From contig JAJJLU010004188.1 in assembly GCA_023807065.1 (NCBI GenBank), forward strand, positions 1 to 17,000: a stretch of DNA of 17,000 bases, given 5' to 3'. The number at the start of each line of letters is the position of its first letter. Position 1 is the stretch's first letter. The DNA is from Isotricha intestinalis. Its lineage: Eukaryota > Ciliophora > Litostomatea > Vestibuliferida > Isotrichidae. The position numbers and the translations under genes are program-made. Shown here piece after piece: positions 1-8,493 of the stretch. Under the pieces are notes generated by a model. That model had not been told where the DNA came from, searched no databases, and worked only from the letters and a program-made list of their open reading frames with translations.

Positions 1-155
1 AAACTTCTGCTAAAAGTAATATTAATGTTAGTGAAACTTTCACCTTTCTTACTAAAGAAATTTTAAAAAATACTGAAGGAGGAAGTACTACTACTGGAGG
101 AGGAAGTCAATTAACTGCAAAAGATCAAGGGAAAAAAAAAGGAGGATGTTGTTAA
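1..155 (+). CDS. Rab-family small GTPase, C-terminal end (5' part outside window)
   Basis: The frame is open from base 3 and ends at TAA (153-155), giving the last 50 residues. It begins with TSAK, the G5 guanine-base-binding motif of Ras-superfamily GTPases. A NVSETFTFLTKEIL segment follows, which matches the final helix of Rab proteins. A Gly/Ser/Thr-rich hypervariable tail then ends in KKKGGCC. A terminal CC is the usual Rab double-geranylgeranylation signal, so the protein should sit on the cytosolic face of a membrane and direct vesicle traffic. The helix wording is closest to Rab1/Rab8-type proteins, but the subfamily cannot be set without the missing G1-G4 region. The flexible tail before the cysteines is short and glycine-rich. 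It lies 85 nt upstream of the next gene on the same strand. Confidence 0.88.
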   Translation, partial: TSAKSNINVSETFTFLTKEILKNTEGGSTTTGGGSQLTAKDQGKKKGGCC

Positions 156-163
156 ATTATTTA

Positions 164-196
164 TAAGAAATTATTGGGTTTTTTTATTATTTCTTA
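164..196 (+). terminator. Possible 3'-UTR hairpin after the Rab gene
   Basis: TAAGAAAT (164-171) can pair with ATTTCTTA (189-196) as an 8-bp stem. The loop contains TATTGGG followed by a T run. It begins 8 nt after the Rab stop codon and lies in the 85-nt gap before the next ATG. It could be a 3'-end processing or stability element. Hairpins arise easily by chance in DNA this AT-rich, so the support is weak. The same kind of GG-plus-T-run loop recurs after the myosin gene. Confidence 0.25.
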
Positions 197-240
197 AAAA
201 TAATTTTTTTATATTTATTATTTAAAACAATTTTTAAAAA

Positions 241-2283
241 ATGGATAAATATGAAAAAATAACATTTACTAAAATAACTAAGGAGTTTTCCTATAATGAA
301 TGTTTATTTTTTCCAATAATATTACGTTCACATGATAAATTTCCTAAAAATGTAAAGTGGTCATGTCCAAGAATAACTTCAAATGGGAAATATATAGGAG
401 CAATATGTTCAAATAACAGTTTATATATTTGGAATTCAAATGATGGGAAAGTAGAAAATTATATTTCAACAAAGGAACAAATGTTAAATTTTGAATTTAA
501 TCCAAATAATCAAAATTTAATATTAATTTTCCAAGATTGTAATCCTAAATATTTATCTATTAAAGATAATAGAGATATTCATGAATTAGAAGATCCTTAT
601 TTAGGTTTTAATGATATTATTTCTTTTTCTTTTTCTTCTCAAGGAAAATATTTTGCTTTATGCGCTGATAAAGGATTATTCGTTTGGGATGTTCAAAGTT
701 TAAAATTAGAAATTTTTATTGATGATTATTCAAAAAAAAAGTATTTAAGAAATGAAAGTTTAATTATGATTTCAGGATCTAATTATTTAAGAATAATAAA
801 TATTAATTCTAAAAAAGTGTTTTTTGAATGTAATTTAAAAAGAATAGAAAAAATAGATGATTTACAAACTTGTATGTTAAATACAGATAATAAGTTTTTA
901 TATTATGCTTCAAGTTCTGGAGTTTTTAAATTAAATTTATTTGATAAAATTACTTTTGAAGTTTGTAAATTTATTGTTTCTAATAACATTATTGTAAATA
1001 TTAGTGATGATTGTAAAAAATATTTTAGTACTAATATGATTGAGATTTTTTTGTATGAAGAAAAAATAGGTTTAGTTAATAAATTTACTTTTGAAAAATT
1101 TAATCATATTACAATTGATTTTGAAAGAATGTTATTATTAATTATTGATGATGTTTCAATATCTTTAAAAAATTTAGAATTATATGGTTATGAACTTGAT
1201 AAATGTAATATATATACTTTTCAAAATCCTAAAAAATTCAAAAAAATAATTTTCACCAGAAATTCAGAAAATCTTTTAGGAATAGTGAATGAAAATCTTG
1301 GAATTTTATATGAATGTTCCTCAGGAAAAATAATTAAAGTTTTTAACAATAATTCAAAAGTATTATATTATGAAAATTGTTTAGTTTTAACTCCTAAAAC
1401 TTCAGAAAGAAATTATATAAGTGTTAAATTAACTGAAAATTCAATATATTTATTTGATTCTATTAAAGGAATTCCCTTATATCTTTTTTCCAATTTTTCA
1501 GCTTATGAAGTTAAATTTGATGAATTGGGTAATTTTTTATTAGCAGGAACAACAGGAGGAAAAGAAATTTGTAGATTATGGGATTTAGAAAATCCAAGTC
1601 AATATTATTCTTATTATACTAATGATGATAAAAAAAATAAAAATACTTGTGTTTGTTTAAGTAATGATAGAACTAAAATTATATGTCAAAGTATTAATCA
1701 AAATTCTATTATCTTTGATGCTGATTCTAAACAAATTTTATATGAAATTAATTTAAAGTTTCCTTTGAATCAAATTAATAAAATTATTTCTTCTAATAAT
1801 TCAAAGTATTTTGCTATTATTGGTAAATATAATAGAAATAATATTTGTTTTATTTTTGAATTTAATGATAATCAAAATATTCAACCTAAAGAAATTAGTG
1901 TTCTTGATAATTGCACTGATATTATTATTCCAGAAAAAGGAAATTATTTTATTACTCAAAGTGTAAGTAGGAGTAAAATAAAAGATTATAAAATTACAAT
2001 ATGGAAATTTAATAATAATTATATTGAAAAAACTGATATTATTCAAAAAGATGGAGTTGAATTTGATTTATTAAATGATGATAAAACTATATATATTATT
2101 TCTAAATGTGAAGAAGGGAAATTTGGTATTGTTTTTCATTTATATGATTCTAGAACTTATAAAAATATTGGTGATTTAGAATATACTTTAGATAAAGTTC
2201 CTTCTAATTTTATTTTTATATATTTAACTACTGATTTAGGAGATAAAATTGTCTTTATAAAAGTATCTATTCAAAAAGAGTAG
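241..2283 (+). CDS. Large WD40-like beta-propeller protein, function unknown
   Basis: 680 residues, ending in TAG, the only TAG stop among the intact genes here. The start is the first ATG, just after an A run. The chain has many repeats of the propeller pattern: a 'S..GKY.A....' strand, then a '..(I/V/L)W(D/N)...G' strand. Clear examples are residues 45-75 (LYIW at 61-64), 126-160 (FVWD at 147-150), 422-450 (RLWD at 445-448) and 565-592 (ITIWKF at 585-590). Between them are poorer blades, probably giving two seven-bladed propellers or one large irregular one. I see no signal peptide, membrane helix, zinc finger, BEACH, F-box or kinase domain. Such propellers normally act as soluble protein-interaction platforms. 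No specific partner or family can be named from the sequence. The gene follows the Rab gene on the same strand, and nothing links the two functionally. Confidence 0.82.
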   Translation: MDKYEKITFTKITKEFSYNECLFFPIILRSHDKFPKNVKWSCPRITSNGKYIGAICSNNSLYIWNSNDGKVENYISTKEQMLNFEFNPNNQNLILIFQDCNPKYLSIKDNRDIHELEDPYLGFNDIISFSFSSQGKYFALCADKGLFVWDVQSLKLEIFIDDYSKKKYLRNESLIMISGSNYLRIININSKKVFFECNLKRIEKIDDLQTCMLNTDNKFLYYASSSGVFKLNLFDKITFEVCKFIVSNNIIVNISDDCKKYFSTNMIEIFLYEEKIGLVNKFTFEKFNHITIDFERMLLLIIDDVSISLKNLELYGYELDKCNIYTFQNPKKFKKIIFTRNSENLLGIVNENLGILYECSSGKIIKVFNNNSKVLYYENCLVLTPKTSERNYISVKLTENSIYLFDSIKGIPLYLFSNFSAYEVKFDELGNFLLAGTTGGKEICRLWDLENPSQYYSYYTNDDKKNKNTCVCLSNDRTKIICQSINQNSIIFDADSKQILYEINLKFPLNQINKIISSNNSKYFAIIGKYNRNNICFIFEFNDNQNIQPKEISVLDNCTDIIIPEKGNYFITQSVSRSKIKDYKITIWKFNNNYIEKTDIIQKDGVEFDLLNDDKTIYIISKCEEGKFGIVFHLYDSRTYKNIGDLEYTLDKVPSNFIFIYLTTDLGDKIVFIKVSIQKE

Positions 2284-2491
2284 TTTTTTTATAATTATAA
2301 ATATTTAATTTTTTTTATAAAAACAAAGTTAAATATTGAAAATTTCTAAATATTAAAATTCCTAAAATTAAAAATATATATTTAAATAACAAATATAAAT
2401 ATTCATTACTAATTATTCAAATATTTTTTTTAAAATTAAAAAAAATAAAAAATCAAATAAATAAAATAATAATTCTTCAAAGAAATAATCT

Positions 2492-5400
2492 TTAAAAAAC
2501 AATATTATCATTATCACATAACCATCTAAAAATACTATTTTTATTCTTATATAAATTTTTAGGAGTATCAAATTCAGCAACAATTCCACTATCCATAACA
2601 ATTATTTTATCACAATGTTTAACATTCATTATTTTATGAGCAATAATTAAAACAGTACAATCATTAAAACACTCTTTCCCACATTTATAAATAACTTGTT
2701 CAGTTTGTTTATCTAAATTTGCAGTAGCTTCATCAAAAATAACTATTTTTTTCTTAGATAAAATAGCTCTAGCAAAACATAATAATTGTTTTTCACCAAT
2801 TGATAAATTTGTTCCATTTTCTCCTACATTCATATCTAAAACATTTTTCTTTCCAAATTTAAGAAAATCAAAACTAACTTTGTTTAAAACATTAATTAAT
2901 TCTAAATTAGTATATTTATTTTCAGGATCAAGATTAAATCTTATAGTATTATCAAATAAAAAGGGTTCTTGAGGAACAATACACATTTCACTTCTTAATT
3001 GATTTAAAGGAATTTTTGAAGTATCAACATTATCAATGTATATTTTTCCTTTTACTGGTTCTACAATTCTATATATTGCATTTATTAAAGAACTTTTCCC
3101 ACTTCCACTTCTTCCTACAATTCCAATTCTTTGATTAGCTTTAATTTTTAAATTTATTTTTTCTAATATTATATCTGTATTTGGTCTATATCTTGCAGAA
3201 TAATTTTCAAATCTAATTGAAGGTTTATTTATTTCAAATTTCTTATTGTTTAATATGAAAGGAGAATTTTTTGGTTTGTATTTTTCATGAATTACTTTAG
3301 TGTAATTTTGACATCTTTCAAAATGAATCATTTCATTTTCTATATTTGCTAAATAATCAAAGAAAAATAATAATTGATCACAAAATCCAATTGAATATTT
3401 TAATAATAAACCAATTGCACTTGGAGAAATATTTTTTCTAAAAATAATAGAGAAAATAACAATAAAAACTAAATATAGAAAAGCACATAATTCTAAATAT
3501 AAAGTATACCAATTACTTAAACCACTTCTATATAAAGAAATTAAGTATTTATGATAAACTATATTATCAAATTTTGCTTGGAAAATTGGTCCTTTATGAA
3601 AAGCTCTAATTGAAACAATGTTATTTACTGTTTCATTATACCAAGAATATATTGGAGTAACAGCAACACATTCAACTTTTTTAATATCTCTTCCACATTT
3701 AATATAAAATTGAAGTAATATTGATCCAGCAATAAATAACATTGGAATAAAGATAATTGAATATTTATTAAAGAAATAACATATTATTAAAGAAGCTATT
3801 AATTGAGAAATTCCTCTTGTTATAAAACCATAAAATTTTACTATTTGTCTACATCTTTCTAAATCATTATTTAATATATTTATTATTTGTCCTAAAGGAA
3901 TTACATCATGAAAAGTATTTACAGGAGCTTTCATTATTCCTTTTAACATTTTATTATGTAATATTTTACTTATTAATATATTACTTCTTGTTAAAAGGAA
4001 TTCTCTTAAAAATAAAAATAATAAACTTAATAAACCTATCATGCAATAAACTAAATAAAAATATAAATTTGAATTTTCATGTCTTAAAAGATTTGCATCT
4101 TTAATATCTGCATCCGACCATTTTGTTAACCAATAATTATTCATTACTTGAAAAATTTGCCATGACATTGAAAAAGATAATATAAATATAGAATATGAAT
4201 ATGAATTATTTCCCATTTTTTTAAAGAAATTTTTATATATATAAAATTTACCTTCTTCAACTATTCCTTTTTTATTTTTTTCATTTATTAATTTTCCTTT
4301 TTGTAAATATAACATTGCACTTGAATTTGATTTTTTTATTGCTAATTCTTCAATTGAATCTTTTTTAGTGAAAGCATTTTTAGTTTTACTTTTTTTCATT
4401 TGATTTAAATTATCTACTATAACTAAACTTTTTAAACTTTTAATAGATTGTCTCCTTTTTTCAATATTTAATAATTTCTTATACATTTCAGTCTTAGCGA
4501 ACTGATCATAAGTTCCATTGAAGATAATTTCATTATTATCTAAATAAATAATTCGATCCATATACTTTAATCCAAATAATTTATTCCAAGTTAAAATTCT
4601 AGTTTTATCTTTTAAAAACTCTAAAAAAACTTGTTTAAAAATATTATTAGAAACAATGGGATCAACACTACTAATAGGATCATCCATAATATAAATATCA
4701 GCATCACAATACAACGTTCTAGCTAAATTAATTCTAGCTTTTTGACCACCACTTAAATTAGTTCCATTACAACTTATTTCAGTAAAATCCATTCCAGGTA
4801 ATCCAGCAATATCTTCAATTAATTGACATAATTCACATACTTTATCATATCTTTCTTCGTCTTCTTCACTATAAAATATTATATTATTTTTAACTGTGTC
4901 ATTAACTATGAAAGGATATTGAGATGAATATGCTATACTTCCATTTATTTGATTTATTGAATCATCTGAGCCACCATATTTTTTAGTTATTATTTTAAAG
5001 TAATTTAACATACTGTTTACAAAACATGATTTACCACATCCTGTTTCTCCTATTACTCCTACAAATTCACCTTTTTTTATTTCAATATTTAGATTTTTTA
5101 ATAATATTTTATGTGAGTCATTATTACCTAAATTTAAATTCTTATATATCAAAGCATATTCGCTTTTTTCATTTTCTGGATTCATACTACTTTGCATATG
5201 TGTTTCTTTAACATTTAAAAATCCTTCTATTCTTTTCATTGATATTAAAGTATTTAATAAACTAGTAATAAATATAGGAAGTCTATATAAAGGATAAGCA
5301 ATTGAATCATATATTTCAATAGCAACTATTATATTTTCTATTTTCATATGACCATAAATTGCAGTATGAACTCCTATACTTACTGCTGATAAAGCAAAGG

Positions 5401-6442
5401 GAACTATCCAATGAATAAAGGAACTTAATACAAATATATTTTGAATTTTTCTCATTGTGTGTAATTCTCTATTTCTCTTTATTTGAATTTGATTATATGA
5501 TATTTGTTCATATGATAACATTTTTATCATTTTAATTTTTTGAAGAATTGAATTTGTTACTTTTATTCTATCATCCTTTATTGATAATAAAGCTCTTTGA
5601 TTAAATATATAAAAATCTTCAACAAACCAAGCAATTGCAACTAAGAAAATAAAACATATTAAAGAGTAAATAAATGAAGAACCAAATAATTTAAATAGCA
5701 TATATAAATTCATAATAATTTGAAAAGGAACAACAATTGTCATTGGAGCATAAAACAAGAGAAAATTAACAGTTTCTGCATCATTTTGAATAAAATTTAT
5801 AAATTTTCCTTTATTAAAATCTTCACTTATGAAAATTGAAGAAACTAATAATTTACTATATATAAAACCAATTAATGATGAACTTGCATTACAACACATT
5901 GTTTGTGTTTTATAAATATTATAATGATTTATTAATATTTGAGATAATTTAACAACAACTAATAAAATAGAATATTTAATTAAATCAAAAACAAAAGTAT
6001 CTTTTTCAGGTTCTTCAAATATCATAATTACTCTTTTTAATAAAATAATTTGACCAATTCTTGTTGAAGTTAAGAAAAGAGATAAAAAAAGAACAAATAA
6101 AATATCTTTTAAATTTGCTAAAATAATTGATAAAAATAATCTATGATATGTTTTCTTATTTTTATCATAATAATATTTATTTAATTTATCTTGAGGAATT
6201 AAAATATGATTTTGAGATATATTTGTATTAAAAGGTATTTTAATTCCATTTGTTAAATTATCAAAATTTAATGTTTTATTATTTGATAAACTAAAAAGAG
6301 GTAAAACCCATACAAAAAATAATTGACTTAAAAGTGATGTTTTTTTAAATCTTTGACATACATTTATTTTTTCTTTTTGACCTTCTGATTCTGTTTCTTC
6401 TGAATTAAGTGGTGTTTCTAAATCAACTAATTCTATTTTCAT
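2492..6442 (-). CDS. ABCC (MRP)-type full ABC transporter, short form
   Basis: 1316 residues in TMD1-NBD1-TMD2-NBD2 order, without the extra N-terminal TMD0 bundle, so it is a short ABCC like MRP4. Helices lie at roughly 103-172, 222-276, 337-400 and 748-1030. NBD1 has Walker A GETGCGKS (465-472), Q-loop Q508, signature LSGGQ (563-567) and Walker B IYIMD with Asp588 in place of the catalytic Glu. Its switch-histidine position reads LTWN, with Trp619. NBD2 has Walker A GRSGSGKS (1110-1117), Q1158, signature LSIGE (1213-1217), Walker B IVIFDE with Glu1238, and switch His1269. The Lys-rich linker at 660-735 resembles an ABCC regulatory linker. The family exports anionic conjugates, drugs or nucleotides, usually at plasma or vacuole membranes. 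The substrate here is unknown. ATP hydrolysis should occur mainly at the site using the NBD2 Walker motifs. The start ATG follows an A run, and the gene diverges from the SF-assemblin gene. Confidence 0.94.
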   Translation of the reverse strand: MKIELVDLETPLNSEETESEGQKEKINVCQRFKKTSLLSQLFFVWVLPLFSLSNNKTLNFDNLTNGIKIPFNTNISQNHILIPQDKLNKYYYDKNKKTYHRLFLSIILANLKDILFVLFLSLFLTSTRIGQIILLKRVIMIFEEPEKDTFVFDLIKYSILLVVVKLSQILINHYNIYKTQTMCCNASSSLIGFIYSKLLVSSIFISEDFNKGKFINFIQNDAETVNFLLFYAPMTIVVPFQIIMNLYMLFKLFGSSFIYSLICFIFLVAIAWFVEDFYIFNQRALLSIKDDRIKVTNSILQKIKMIKMLSYEQISYNQIQIKRNRELHTMRKIQNIFVLSSFIHWIVPFALSAVSIGVHTAIYGHMKIENIIVAIEIYDSIAYPLYRLPIFITSLLNTLISMKRIEGFLNVKETHMQSSMNPENEKSEYALIYKNLNLGNNDSHKILLKNLNIEIKKGEFVGVIGETGCGKSCFVNSMLNYFKIITKKYGGSDDSINQINGSIAYSSQYPFIVNDTVKNNIIFYSEEDEERYDKVCELCQLIEDIAGLPGMDFTEISCNGTNLSGGQKARINLARTLYCDADIYIMDDPISSVDPIVSNNIFKQVFLEFLKDKTRILTWNKLFGLKYMDRIIYLDNNEIIFNGTYDQFAKTEMYKKLLNIEKRRQSIKSLKSLVIVDNLNQMKKSKTKNAFTKKDSIEELAIKKSNSSAMLYLQKGKLINEKNKKGIVEEGKFYIYKNFFKKMGNNSYSYSIFILSFSMSWQIFQVMNNYWLTKWSDADIKDANLLRHENSNLYFYLVYCMIGLLSLLFLFLREFLLTRSNILISKILHNKMLKGIMKAPVNTFHDVIPLGQIINILNNDLERCRQIVKFYGFITRGISQLIASLIICYFFNKYSIIFIPMLFIAGSILLQFYIKCGRDIKKVECVAVTPIYSWYNETVNNIVSIRAFHKGPIFQAKFDNIVYHKYLISLYRSGLSNWYTLYLELCAFLYLVFIVIFSIIFRKNISPSAIGLLLKYSIGFCDQLLFFFDYLANIENEMIHFERCQNYTKVIHEKYKPKNSPFILNNKKFEINKPSIRFENYSARYRPNTDIILEKINLKIKANQRIGIVGRSGSGKSSLINAIYRIVEPVKGKIYIDNVDTSKIPLNQLRSEMCIVPQEPFLFDNTIRFNLDPENKYTNLELINVLNKVSFDFLKFGKKNVLDMNVGENGTNLSIGEKQLLCFARAILSKKKIVIFDEATANLDKQTEQVIYKCGKECFNDCTVLIIAHKIMNVKHCDKIIVMDSGIVAEFDTPKNLYKNKNSIFRWLCDNDNIVF

Positions 6443-6698
6443 TTTTTTTATTTATAAGTAGTTTTATTATATCTTAATATATATTATAACACTGTTTAAT
6501 TTTATATATTTATAAATAAAAAATTATAAATAATTTTTTCAAATTAAACTTTCTTTTTTTTTTTGTTTTTCATATATTAATTCTTGAATAAATATAGAAT
6601 AATTATATTTCTAATTGACTAAAAGGAATTCTAGATTAAAGTATTAATAATGAATATTAATAAATAAATAAAAAGATTAAAAAATAATAAATAAATAA
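6443..6698. promoter_or_regulatory. Divergent intergenic region, likely bidirectional promoter
   Basis: These 256 bp separate the ATG of the ABCC gene (leftward) from the ATG of the SF-assemblin-like gene (rightward), so both 5' flanks must lie here. The sequence is almost pure A/T, with a T run near 6551-6564. The palindrome TATTAATA occurs twice (6642-6649 and 6655-6662), 37-57 nt before the rightward ATG. A TAAA/AATAAATA simple-repeat stretch runs up to that ATG. No known promoter motif can be assigned. The role is inferred from position only. Confidence 0.4.
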
Positions 6699-7505
6699 AT
6701 GTACATCAATCCTTGTTCTTGTCCAACAAATTGTACAGATTGTTCCTTTCAATCATCAACAAGATTATCAAGATTAAATGATAAATTAGATTTTGTAAAC
6801 TCAAAAATTCAACAAGAAAAAAATAATAAAAAATTATTTATCCAAAGTAAAATAGACACAGCTTATCAAAATTTAAATGATTCAGTTCAATATAATTCAA
6901 ATAAATTTTCAGAAATCAAAGAATCAATATTAAACTTATATTCTATTTTAGATCAAATGAAAAAAAATGAAAATCAAAGATTAAATGATAGACAAATATT
7001 ATTATCAAATTTAGAAAAAAAATTTGATATAAGATATGATCAAGAACAAGAACATAGAAAGATTTTAGAAGATAAATTAAGTAAAATAATTGATTCTAAA
7101 TTTAATGATATGAAATTAAAAATTTCAGATGATGGAAAAGAAAGATTTGAAAAAATAGAATATTTAAAAACTTTAATGTCAAGAGAATTACCTAAATTAA
7201 ATAATACTGTTAAATATGAAAAGAATGAAAGAGAAAGAAAAGATAATGAAGTTAAAAATTTAGTAAATAGAAATTTTAGTGAAGTAGAAGATAAAATAAA
7301 TAATGAAATTAAAATAAGAGAAGATAAAGATCAAGAAAATTTAGATGATGTTAAAAGATCTTTAAATAATTTTAATAAAAATATGAGAATAGAAAAAAAC
7401 ATTAGAGAAGATAATGAAAATAAATTATTGAATATATTTGAATTAACTCTTGAAAAAATTGATTTAGTTAATGAAAGTAAATCAACAAATGATATTGATT
7501 GTTAA
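6699..7505 (+). CDS. SF-assemblin-like striated fibre protein with a Cys-rich head
   Basis: 268 residues, the usual SF-assemblin size. A short non-helical head is followed by a charged rod from about residue 22 to 258 with a single proline (165). The rod repeats the family's style of 'E+..R(E/K)...' segments: HRKILEDKLSKI (119-130), YEKNERERKDNEV (173-185), EIKIREDKDQEN (203-214) and RIEKNIREDNENKL (230-243). SF-assemblin, and Giardia beta-giardin, polymerise into 2-nm filaments that form the striated fibres anchoring basal bodies; in apicomplexans they form the daughter-cell fibre. The head is odd: Cys at 6, 8, 12 and 15 (C-x-C-x3-C-x2-C) within the first 16 residues, where the family usually has a Ser/Pro-rich head. 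These could bind a metal or carry lipid. It could be a generic coiled coil instead, but length and repeat style favour SF-assemblin. The B-box gene follows 70 nt downstream on the same strand. Confidence 0.75.
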   Translation: MYINPCSCPTNCTDCSFQSSTRLSRLNDKLDFVNSKIQQEKNNKKLFIQSKIDTAYQNLNDSVQYNSNKFSEIKESILNLYSILDQMKKNENQRLNDRQILLSNLEKKFDIRYDQEQEHRKILEDKLSKIIDSKFNDMKLKISDDGKERFEKIEYLKTLMSRELPKLNNTVKYEKNERERKDNEVKNLVNRNFSEVEDKINNEIKIREDKDQENLDDVKRSLNNFNKNMRIEKNIREDNENKLLNIFELTLEKIDLVNESKSTNDIDC

Positions 7506-7575
7506 TTTTAAATTTTTTTTTTTTTATTTAAATTTTAATAAAAAATTGAAAAAATAAAATAAATTAATTTAATAT

Positions 7576-8427
7576 ATGAAAAATAATATTTTAGATCCTC
7601 TTTGTCAAAGATGTCAAAATAATTATGCTGAGTTTAAATGTGAAAATTGTCCTTTATTATTTAATACTTTATGTTCTCAATGTGATACTGCTGTACATAG
7701 TATTATTCATGAAAAATTAATGCATAAAAAAATTAGAATTGGTTCTAGATTTAAAAAATTTAATAATTTAAATAATGATAATAATAAATTTTTAATTGGA
7801 GATTATTCAAATTTAAATTATAATGATTTTAGTAAATCTAATTTAAGTGATGATTATTTAAATAAAAAAGCTGATTCTTTAAGAAATAATAATAATATTT
7901 TAAATAAGGATTTTAATTCTTTATATAATGAAAATATTAAATTAAAAAGTGAAAATGAGAATTTGAGAAAAGAAATAAATAAAAATAAAAATAAATTTGA
8001 AGATGAAATTAATGAAATAAATGAAAAATTATATGAATATGAAAATCAAATTGATAAATTTCATAGAGATCTTAAAATAAAAAATGATATGTTAAATGAA
8101 TTGAATAAGGAAAAAATAAATAATTTAAAGTTAGAAGAAAAAAAAGACTTTTATGAATTTAAACTTAAAGAAATGGAAAGAGAAAAACAATATTTATTAA
8201 ATCAAATAGAAGAACAAAAAAATAATTTTGAAAACTATGAAAATAATAATGTAAATAATCTAGAAAAAGAAAATGAAATATTAAAAGAAAAAATAAAAAA
8301 TTTAGAAAACAATAATAAATTAATTTTAAAGAATATAAATCAATTAGAATCGGAAAATAAAGATTTAATAAGAAGATTATCAAATCAAATAAATTCTGAA
8401 TTTTTAAGTAATAATAATTATTGTTAA
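7576..8427 (+). CDS. B-box zinc-finger plus coiled-coil protein
   Basis: 283 residues. The N-terminus carries a B-box-type zinc site: C10-x2-C13-x8-C22-x2-C25-x7-C33-x2-C36-x4-H41, with H45 and H50 as candidates for the last ligand. This cross-brace pattern binds two zinc ions. An Asn-rich linker follows at about 55-105. The rest, about 110-275, is a long charged coiled coil with Leu/Ile heptads and no proline. There is no RING finger before the B-box and no TRIM-type C-terminal domain, so it is not a ubiquitin ligase by sequence. B-box/coiled-coil proteins generally oligomerise and act as scaffolds, and no cargo can be named. The ATG at 7576 leaves nine residues before the first zinc Cys, so the start is well supported. 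It sits 70 nt after the SF-assemblin-like gene and 66 nt from the end of the opposing SPX-MFS gene. Confidence 0.82.
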   Translation: MKNNILDPLCQRCQNNYAEFKCENCPLLFNTLCSQCDTAVHSIIHEKLMHKKIRIGSRFKKFNNLNNDNNKFLIGDYSNLNYNDFSKSNLSDDYLNKKADSLRNNNNILNKDFNSLYNENIKLKSENENLRKEINKNKNKFEDEINEINEKLYEYENQIDKFHRDLKIKNDMLNELNKEKINNLKLEEKKDFYEFKLKEMEREKQYLLNQIEEQKNNFENYENNNVNNLEKENEILKEKIKNLENNNKLILKNINQLESENKDLIRRLSNQINSEFLSNNNYC

Positions 8428-8493
8428 ATAAAAAAAAAAAATAAAAATTGAACTTTTTTAATTTAATATCATAAATAAATTTTTTAAATATTA

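Noticed and set aside
6655..6700. TAAA/AATAAATA repeats before the SF-assemblin ATG as a CRISPR-like or satellite array
   Set aside because: Units are 3-4 bp with no unique spacers. This is ordinary low-complexity 5' flank.
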